The position numbers and the translations under genes were made by a program. Under the pieces are notes generated by a model, which made no database searches, had not been told where the DNA came from, and worked only from the letters and a program-made list of their open reading frames with translations. 5,118 nucleotides of DNA from Chloroflexota bacterium. Its GTDB lineage: Bacteria > Chloroflexota > Limnocylindria > Limnocylindrales > CSP1-4. The stretch lies in assembly GCA_013813905.1 (NCBI GenBank), contig JACCQX010000147.1, positions 1 through 5,118 of the forward strand, written 5' to 3'. This document shows positions 1 through 3,836 of this stretch, piece after piece (positions within the stretch are counted from its first letter, which is position 1; each line of letters begins with the position of its first letter).

Positions 1-278
1 TTCGGATGACACCCGGACACGAAGAAGGGCGGAAGTGCGCCAGCGCCCCCAGGCGCGGCAGCTACATCCACCCTCGTCGTGAGGGGCCGTGTCCCTCAAG
101 GGAAATATGCCTTCTCCAAACCTCGCCGACCATCCGTAGCTGTACGGATATCGATACGGAGTCGGATTCCGTACCCGGACGCAGCCTGCGATCGTGGGGG
201 TCGGCGAACCTCGCTCCAGCAGTGGCCTAACGACTCGACCCGGCCGGTGGTGTGAGGAGGCGGCCGCGCCCTCTGCGC
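1..278. other. Upstream region with no convincing gene
   Basis: I see no gene here. One + strand frame (start at 6, stop at 230) is open for 74 codons, but its product is low-complexity and Arg/Ser/Pro-rich, has no recognisable domain and lacks a good ribosome binding site. A second frame is open from the left edge to a TGA at 80-82 and could be the last codons of an upstream gene, but nothing identifies it. The stretch contains the TACGGA dyads at 132-173 and ends at the putative rpsF promoter, so it is best read as an intergenic and regulatory region. Confidence 0.5.
132..173. repeat. Two adjacent TACGGA/TCCGTA dyads
   Basis: The first dyad is a perfect 7-bp inverted repeat, ATCCGTA (132-138) and TACGGAT (143-149), with a 4-nt loop GCTG. 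The second is TACGGA (155-160) and TCCGTA (168-173) with a 7-nt spacer. The same hexamer therefore occurs four times in 42 bp, in the orientations reverse, forward, forward, reverse; the two forward copies start 12 bp apart. This could be a cluster of operator half-sites about 110 bp upstream of the TATACT box, or paired RNA hairpins at the 3' end of an upstream transcript. There is no T-run, so a canonical intrinsic terminator is unlikely. The repeat is seen directly; its function is unknown. Confidence 0.6.
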
Positions 279-284
279 TATACT
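279..284 (+). promoter_or_regulatory. Putative -10 box of the rpsF-ssb-rpsR operon
   Basis: TATACT stands out in a very GC-rich context and matches the sigma-70 -10 consensus TATAAT at 5 of 6 positions. Transcription would start at about 290-292 and give an 85-nt leader before rpsF. No recognisable -35 hexamer lies 16-18 bp upstream (about 255-262, a GAGGAGG-like stretch), and there is no TGn extension immediately before the box. The 7-mer CTATACT recurs at 2799-2805 before ilvE, which supports it as this organism's housekeeping -10 form. Confidence 0.55.
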
Positions 285-290
285 GCGCCC

Positions 291-376
291 GTCCCTTTCA
301 GCTCCGCCGTTCGCTGGTCGCGCATGCGTCCCGTCGAGCGGGGCCGTTCCCCATTGGAAGGAGTCATCGAGAAACG
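291..376 (+). promoter_or_regulatory. Structured rpsF leader, possible autoregulatory site
   Basis: The predicted 5' leader can form mutually exclusive structures. GCTCCGC (301-307) can pair with GCGGGGC (338-344), with one G-U pair. CCCG (330-333) can pair with CGGG (339-342). GGGG (340-343) can pair with CCCC (349-352) around a CCGTT loop. TTCC (347-350) can pair with GGAA (356-359), the first half of the rpsF Shine-Dalgarno sequence. In other bacteria the S6:S18 complex binds a CCG-containing structure in the rpsF leader to repress its own operon. A CCG is present at 344-346 beside these stems, but I cannot show that the known motif is present. Function is inferred. Confidence 0.3.
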
Positions 377-799
377 ATGCGCCGCTATGAGTTGATGCTG
401 GTCATCCGGCCCGATGTGGCCGAAGACCGCGCGCAGGCCGTGCTGGACCGGGCCACCCGCTCGGTCACGGATGGTTCGGGCCAGATCGTCAAGGTCAGTC
501 CCTGGGGCCGTCGCCGCCTCGCTTATCCCATCGGTGTCCACCGTGAGGGTTCGTACCACATCGTCGTGTTCGACGCGGCTTCCGAGGCAGTGCTCGAGCT
601 GGAGCGTGCCCTGAACATCACGGAGGAGGTCCTGCGCCACCTGGTCACCCGGGTGGAGCGACCCGCCAGTCGGCGGGCGAGCGACGAAGGCGAGAATGCC
701 CAGGACGAGGTCGAGCCGCCGGAGGACGGCGAGGTCGCACCGGACGGGGAGTTCATCGACGAGTCCGAGACCGAAGCCGCTCCCGCTGCCATCGAATAA
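377..799 (+). CDS. rpsF: 30S ribosomal protein S6
   Basis: Small-subunit ribosomal protein S6, which binds the central domain of 16S rRNA as a heterodimer with S18. The 140-residue product starts MRRYELMLVIRP, the usual first strand of the S6 fold. It carries the family signature WGRRRLAYPI (residues 43-52) and ends its globular part with ITEEVLRHLVTRVER (81-95). Residues 96-140 form an acidic, Pro/Glu/Asp-rich tail, probably disordered and longer than in many S6 proteins. ATG 377 is chosen because GGAAGGAG (356-363) lies 13 nt upstream and S6 homology starts at this Met; the frame is open back to a GTG at 194, but that extension has no S6 character. It is the first gene of rpsF-ssb-rpsR, with 27 nt to ssb. 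Identification is secure. Confidence 0.96.
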   Translation: MRRYELMLVIRPDVAEDRAQAVLDRATRSVTDGSGQIVKVSPWGRRRLAYPIGVHREGSYHIVVFDAASEAVLELERALNITEEVLRHLVTRVERPASRRASDEGENAQDEVEPPEDGEVAPDGEFIDESETEAAPAAIE

Positions 800-826
800 T
801 CCGCCGCGACGACCGGAGGTCGACAG

Positions 827-1300
827 ATGTCGCTCAACAAATGCATGATCATCGGCAATCTCGGCCGGGACCCGGAGATGCGCTATACCCCCAGCGGACA
901 GGCGGTCACGCAGTTCACCGTGGCCGTCAATCGCAACTGGAAAGGCCAGAACGACGAGTGGCAGGAGGAGACCGAGTGGTTCCGCGTGGTCGTCTGGGCC
1001 CAACAGGCCGAGCGCGCCGCCGAGCGCCTGCGCAAGGGCAACAAGGTGTACGTCGAGGGCCGCATCCAGACCCGCCAATGGGAAGACCAGACCGGCCAGA
1101 AGCGCTACACCACGGAGCTGATCGCCAACCAGGTCACCTCCCTGGAGCGTCGCGAGCGGACGGAAGGCGACTTCCCGCCGCCCGACGAGGCCCGCGCGCC
1201 GGGCTCCAACAGCGCAGCCGCTCGGCCCGATGCCGCATCATCCGGGCCGCAACGTTCCGGCCCCGCCGCCGGCGACGACTACGACGACCTTCCGTTCTGA
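827..1300 (+). CDS. ssb: Single-stranded DNA-binding protein
   Basis: Replication, repair and recombination protein that coats single-stranded DNA, normally as a homotetramer, and recruits partners through its C-terminal tip. The 157-residue product has an N-terminal OB fold (about 1-107) with the standard landmarks: NKCMIIGNLGRDPEMRYTPSG (4-24, family start motif), aromatic DNA-contacting residues W38, W51, F52 and W57, and GNKVYVEGRIQTRQW. A low-complexity Pro/Ala/Ser/Gly linker (about 108-149) leads to the acidic tip DDYDDLPF at the extreme C-terminus, the partner-binding motif of functional SSB, so the protein appears intact. GGAGGT (815-820) sits 6 nt before ATG 827. Location between rpsF and rpsR is the classic bacterial arrangement and implies co-transcription, with 21 nt separating it from rpsR. 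Confidence 0.97.
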   Translation: MSLNKCMIIGNLGRDPEMRYTPSGQAVTQFTVAVNRNWKGQNDEWQEETEWFRVVVWAQQAERAAERLRKGNKVYVEGRIQTRQWEDQTGQKRYTTELIANQVTSLERRERTEGDFPPPDEARAPGSNSAAARPDAASSGPQRSGPAAGDDYDDLPF

Positions 1301-1321
1301 GCACCTAGAGGTAACCGACGC

Positions 1322-1588
1322 ATGCCCTCCGTCCGCGCCAAACGCCGCGAGGATTTCTACCGGGACCGCCGCCGCCGCAAGGTTTGCGCCTTCTGCGCCG
1401 ACAAGTCCGCTCAGATCGACTACAAGGAGGTCAACCGCCTCCGCCGCTACCTATCCGAGCGGGCCAAGATAGAGCCGCGCCGCAAGACCGGCACCTGCGC
1501 CGAACATCAGCGGGCGCTGTCCGTGGCGCTCAAGCGGGCGCGTCACGTGGCGCTCCTGCCCTACGCGCCGCAGCACCTGCGGCCCTGA
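1322..1588 (+). CDS. rpsR: 30S ribosomal protein S18, zinc-binding (C+) type
   Basis: Small-subunit ribosomal protein S18, the partner of S6 on the 16S rRNA platform. The 88-residue, strongly basic product shows the family core [26 protein letters not shown] (32-57) and the C-terminal [11 protein letters not shown] (72-82). It keeps a complete putative zinc site: C22 and C25 (CAFC) plus C59 and H62 (CAEH). This marks the C+ form of S18; C- paralogs used under zinc limitation in some bacteria lack these residues. AGAGGT (1307-1312) precedes ATG 1322 by 9 nt. It is the last gene of the rpsF-ssb-rpsR group; the commonly following rplI is absent. Identification is secure; zinc binding is inferred from the residues. 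Confidence 0.96.
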   Translation: MPSVRAKRREDFYRDRRRRKVCAFCADKSAQIDYKEVNRLRRYLSERAKIEPRRKTGTCAEHQRALSVALKRARHVALLPYAPQHLRP

Positions 1589-1605
1589 AGGGGCCCGCTC
1601 AGGAC

Positions 1606-1637
1606 GCGCCGGCTGGCGGCCGTTTGACAGCCGGCGC
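1606..1637 (+). terminator. GC-rich hairpin after rpsR, possible terminator
   Basis: A perfect 10-bp inverted repeat, GCGCCGGCTG (1606-1615) and CAGCCGGCGC (1628-1637), with a 12-nt loop, starts 18 bp after the rpsR stop. It is strong enough to act as a terminator or 3'-end stabiliser for the rpsF operon mRNA. No U-run follows (the next bases are CGCTACG), so canonical intrinsic termination is not supported. Its right arm overlaps the candidate -35 box of the terC promoter. Confidence 0.45.
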
Positions 1638-1653
1638 CGCTACGCCACACAGT
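1624..1653 (+). promoter_or_regulatory. Putative promoter of the riboswitch-terC transcript
   Basis: A perfect sigma-70 -35 hexamer TTGACA lies at 1624-1629. The -10 is weak: CACAGT (1648-1653) matches TATAAT at 3 of 6 positions with an 18-bp spacer. A start at about 1659-1660 would coincide with the first paired base of the predicted riboswitch, which adds support. The -10 assignment is uncertain. Confidence 0.4.
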
Positions 1654-1659
1654 TAGCAC

Positions 1660-1763
1660 CCGAGGGGGAGTACCCCACATAGGTGTCACCGTCAGTACGG
1701 CGGGTCCCGGACCCAGCCCGGTGGCACCGACCGACCGTGATGGTGGTCGGGAGAGACCTTCGG
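1660..1763 (+). promoter_or_regulatory. yybP-ykoY family manganese riboswitch aptamer
   Basis: The leader of terC shows the hallmarks of the yybP-ykoY (Mn2+) riboswitch. The 5' segment is GGGGAGTA (1665-1672), the conserved L1 sequence, and the 3' segment is GAGACCTT (1753-1760). Closing stem P1.1 is seven contiguous pairs, 1660-1666 with 1757-1763, including one G-U. A long arm is formed by GGTGTC (1682-1687) with GGCACC (1723-1728), holding an L3-like ACCGTCAG (1688-1695) and an inner stem 1699-1705 with 1711-1718 (A1715 bulged). A final hairpin pairs CCGACC (1731-1736) with GGTCGG (1745-1750). Known members of this class sense Mn2+ and commonly precede TerC/Alx-type, P-type ATPase or UPF0016 transporters, which fits the gene 26 bp downstream. 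Identified from memory of the consensus, without a covariance-model search. Confidence 0.82.
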
Positions 1764-1786
1764 CCTGCTTCGCACCGGAGGCCGAG
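1757..1786 (+). promoter_or_regulatory. SD-sequestering expression platform of the riboswitch
   Basis: TTCGGCCT (1759-1766) can pair with AGGCCGAG (1779-1786) in an 8-bp stem that includes one terminal G-U, with a 12-nt loop. The right arm contains the last three bases of the terC Shine-Dalgarno GGAGG (1777-1781). The left arm shares 1759-1763 with the 3' strand of the aptamer closing stem P1.1 (1757-1763), so the two stems exclude each other. Ligand-stabilised P1.1 would release the ribosome binding site: a translational ON switch. Both pairings are read directly from the sequence; the switching is inferred. Confidence 0.65.
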
Positions 1787-1788
1787 CC

Positions 1789-2760
1789 ATGTCCGACGCC
1801 CTTTCCTGGGCCATCTTCATCGTCTTGGTCGGCGGGCTGCTGAGCCTCGACCTGTTGGTCTTCCACCGCCATGCTCGCGCGGTCACGATGCGCGAGGCGG
1901 CCGCCTGGGTGACCGTCTGGGTCGCGCTGGGGCTCGGCTTCGGCGCCTTCATCTTCGCCACGCGCGGTCCCACGGCCGGGGCGGAGTACCTGGCCGGCTA
2001 CCTCATCGAGTACTCGCTCTCGATGGACAACGTCTTCGTGTTCGCCGTGCTCTTCGCCTATTTCGCGGTGCCCCCGGCCTATCAGCACCGACTGCTTTTC
2101 TGGGGTGTGCTCGGCGCCATCGTCTTCCGGGCCGTCTTCATCGTGGGTGGGACCGTCCTGCTCGACGCGTTCCATCCCGTCATCTACCTCTTCGGAGCGT
2201 TGTTGCTCTACACCGCCTGGCGCATGGCCACGGCCGGGACGGGCCACGTCGACCCCGCCGCCAATCCGGTCCTGCGGCTGGTCCGTCGCGTCATCCCGGT
2301 GACCGAGGGCTACGAAGGGCAGGCGTTCTTCGTGCGTCGCCAGGGAAGACTGCTGGCCACGCCCCTCTTCGCCGCGCTGGTGGTCATCGAGTCGTCCGAC
2401 ATCATGTTCGCCATCGACAGCGTGCCGGCCATCCTGTCCATCACCACCGACTCGTTCATCGTGTTCACCTCCAACGCCTTCGCGATCATGGGCCTGCGCT
2501 CGCTCTACTTCCTGTTAGCTGGTCTGATCGATCGCTTCGAGTATCTGAAGTACGGCCTCGCGGCGCTGCTCGCCTTCGCGGGCCTGAAGATGATCACCAG
2601 CGACGTCTTCCATCTCGACGTGTGGCTGTCATTGGCCATCATCGTGGCCATCCTGGGCATCTCCATCGCCGTCTCGGTCCTGGCCACCCGCGGACGTGGC
2701 GATCCGGGCGCCGGGGATGCGGACCTGATCCGGGCCGAAGGGGACGCGCCGTCGACCTGA
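1789..2760 (+). CDS. TerC/Alx-family integral membrane protein, probable Mn2+ transporter
   Basis: Polytopic inner-membrane protein of the TerC family. Alx of E. coli and the Bacillus TerC homologues act in manganese efflux or in metal supply to secreted enzymes. The 323-residue product, close to the length of E. coli Alx, has about nine hydrophobic segments. It carries the family motifs EYSLSMDNVFVF (74-85), ESSDIMFAIDSVPAI (201-215) and TSNAFAIMGLRSLYFLL (227-243). Membrane-embedded acidic or polar residues D21, E74, D80, N81, E201, D204 and D210 are candidate metal ligands. A cytosolic-looking loop (about 146-190) includes TEGYEGQAFF, typical of this subgroup. The C-terminal 30 residues are polar and acidic. 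GGAGG (1777-1781) is 7 nt before ATG 1789. The preceding manganese riboswitch strongly supports a manganese role over tellurite resistance, from which the family takes its name. I give no symbol because alx and terC usage varies. Confidence 0.92.
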   Translation: MSDALSWAIFIVLVGGLLSLDLLVFHRHARAVTMREAAAWVTVWVALGLGFGAFIFATRGPTAGAEYLAGYLIEYSLSMDNVFVFAVLFAYFAVPPAYQHRLLFWGVLGAIVFRAVFIVGGTVLLDAFHPVIYLFGALLLYTAWRMATAGTGHVDPAANPVLRLVRRVIPVTEGYEGQAFFVRRQGRLLATPLFAALVVIESSDIMFAIDSVPAILSITTDSFIVFTSNAFAIMGLRSLYFLLAGLIDRFEYLKYGLAALLAFAGLKMITSDVFHLDVWLSLAIIVAILGISIAVSVLATRGRGDPGAGDADLIRAEGDAPST

Positions 2761-2764
2761 CGGC

Positions 2765-2783
2765 GCCGGCGATGATGGCCGGC
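2765..2783 (+). terminator. GC hairpin between terC and ilvE
   Basis: GCCGGC (2765-2770) and GCCGGC (2778-2783) form a 6-bp stem with the 7-nt loop GATGATG, 4 bp after the terC stop. There is no U-run, so intrinsic termination is unproven. The right arm lies where the -35 element of the ilvE promoter would be expected. It could be a weak terminator, an operator, or chance in GC-rich DNA. Confidence 0.25.
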
Positions 2784-2799
2784 CAGGTCCCGGGGCGTC

Positions 2800-2805
2800 T
2801 ATACT
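2800..2805 (+). promoter_or_regulatory. Putative -10 box of ilvE, start-proximal
   Basis: TATACT, a 5/6 match to the -10 consensus, lies only 8 bp before the ilvE ATG at 2814. The usual 6-8 nt distance from -10 to transcription start puts the RNA 5' end at about 2812-2814, on or next to the start codon, predicting a leaderless mRNA. The box sits in the same CTATACT 7-mer as the rpsF -10. No clear -35 hexamer is visible at about 2777-2783. Confidence 0.6.
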
Positions 2806-2813
2806 CGCTCGGC

Positions 2814-3788
2814 ATGTTGACCGAGAAGCCAGTCAGGGCCCCACTCCCTGCGACCGGTGTGAAGCCTCCCGGCACGGACGTGGTGTGCTGGATGGGTGGC
2901 GAGTTCATACCACTCGCCGAGGCCAAGATCGGGGTCATGACGCACGGCTTCCTGTACGGCACGGCGACCTTCGAGGGGATCCGCGCCTACTGGAACGAGG
3001 AGCAGGGTCAGCTCTACGGGCTGAAGGTCCGCGAGCACTACCGGCGTCTCACGGACTCCGCCAAGATCCTGCTGATGGAGCCGCCGCTCCCGGTGGATGA
3101 ACTGGTGGACCTGACCTCGGAGCTGTTGCGCCGCAACGACTTTCGTCAGGACACGTACATCCGCCCCACCCTCTTCAAGTCGACCGAGGCGATCGGCGTC
3201 CGCCTCCACAACCTCGAGCGCGAGATGGTCATCTTCGCGGTGCCGTTCGGCGAGTACATCGCCATCGACCGCGGCATCTCGGCACAGACGGTCTCGTGGC
3301 GGCGCAACAGCGATCTGGCCATCCCGGCACGGGCCAAGATCACCGGTGCCTACGCCAACAGTGCCTTCTCCAAGAGCGAGGCGCAGCTCAACGGCTACGA
3401 CGAGGCCATCGTGCTGACCCACGACGGACACGTCTCGGAGGGCAGCGCCGAGAACCTGTTCATGGTCCGCGACGGCGTGCTGATGACGCCGGGCGTGGCC
3501 GACGACATCCTGGAGGGCGTGACGCGCGCCGGCATGATGGAGCTAGCCTCGGGGGAACTGAGACTCCAGACGCTTGTGCGCAGCATCGACCGTTCCGAGC
3601 TGTACATCGCCGATGAGGTCTTCCTGTGCGGCACGGGGGCGCAACTCTCCCCCGTCATCTCGATCGACCACCGCACCATCGGCGACGGGACGGTGGGACC
3701 CGTCACCGAGGCTCTCGCGGCGCTTTACTTCGACACGGTGCGAGGCCGACGGCCCGCCTACTCGCACTGGCTGACGCCGGTCTACTGA
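2814..3788 (+). CDS. ilvE: Branched-chain amino-acid aminotransferase (PLP fold-type IV)
   Basis: Cytosolic PLP enzyme that transfers amino groups between glutamate and the 2-keto acids of valine, leucine and isoleucine, the last biosynthetic step and first catabolic step for these amino acids. The 324 residues (E. coli IlvE is near 309) carry the class-IV hallmarks: W26-M-G-G-E near the start, HGFLYGTATFEGIRAY (44-59), IRPTLFKS (116-123), K175 in ARAKITGAYAN as the Schiff-base lysine, GYDEAIVL (194-201), VSEGSAENLFMV (207-218) with E209, and DDILEGVTR (230-238). FEGIRAY favours a branched-chain over a D-amino-acid aminotransferase or aminodeoxychorismate lyase. ATG 2814 is chosen from homology and the adjacent -10 box; no Shine-Dalgarno is visible. 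The same frame stays open upstream to 1683, but that stretch overlaps the riboswitch and terC in another frame and is not coding. The gene is convergent with the LCP gene. Confidence 0.94.
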   Translation: MLTEKPVRAPLPATGVKPPGTDVVCWMGGEFIPLAEAKIGVMTHGFLYGTATFEGIRAYWNEEQGQLYGLKVREHYRRLTDSAKILLMEPPLPVDELVDLTSELLRRNDFRQDTYIRPTLFKSTEAIGVRLHNLEREMVIFAVPFGEYIAIDRGISAQTVSWRRNSDLAIPARAKITGAYANSAFSKSEAQLNGYDEAIVLTHDGHVSEGSAENLFMVRDGVLMTPGVADDILEGVTRAGMMELASGELRLQTLVRSIDRSELYIADEVFLCGTGAQLSPVISIDHRTIGDGTVGPVTEALAALYFDTVRGRRPAYSHWLTPVY

Positions 3789-3800
3789 CGCCTGGCGCGC

Positions 3801-3836
3801 CCCGTCAGGACAGGACGGTCGCCCGTCAGGGCAGGA
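3801..3836. repeat. 15-bp direct repeat spanning the convergent gene ends
   Basis: CCCGTCAGGACAGGA (3801-3815) recurs as CCCGTCAGGGCAGGA (3822-3836), with 14 of 15 bases identical and a 21-bp period. The right copy contains the stop codon and last codons of the LCP gene. The left copy carries a second stop in the same frame (complement of 3805-3807), seven codons further on. It looks like a short tandem duplication of the LCP 3' end. Confidence 0.6.
3802..3827. terminator. Alternative short hairpins in the convergent intergenic gap
   Basis: GACGG (3814-3818) can pair with CCGTC on either side: 3802-3806 (7-nt loop) or 3823-3827 (4-nt loop TCGC). The gap between ilvE and the convergent LCP gene is only 37 bp, so a bidirectional terminator would be expected here. 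The stems are just 5 bp and have no T-run on either strand. This is the best candidate visible, but weak. Confidence 0.3.

Noticed and set aside
6..230. 74-codon + strand open frame at the left edge.
   Set aside because: Low-complexity, no homology recognised, no convincing ribosome binding site, and it contains the TACGGA dyads.
194..376. N-terminal extension of S6 from a GTG at 194.
   Set aside because: The extension spans the -10 box, the leader and the Shine-Dalgarno sequence and has no S6-like residues; homology begins at ATG 377.
278..1078. 266-codon open frame on the - strand across rpsF and ssb.
   Set aside because: Fully antisense to two certain genes, with composition of a complementary-frame shadow and no recognisable domain.
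1789..2760. Annotation of the TerC-like gene as a tellurite-resistance determinant.
   Set aside because: No other ter genes are nearby, and the manganese-type riboswitch and Alx-like length and motifs point to metal homeostasis.
1683..2813. Long open frame running continuously into ilvE, giving an apparent 701-residue protein.
   Set aside because: It overlaps the riboswitch and the whole of terC in another frame, is Arg/His/Gly/Pro-rich with no domain, and a good promoter and the class-IV aminotransferase start lie at 2800-2814. It is a GC-driven shadow frame, not a fusion.
2799..3431. 210-codon - strand open frame over the first two-thirds of ilvE.
   Set aside because: Antisense shadow of a clearly conserved enzyme gene; no domain and no supporting start signals.
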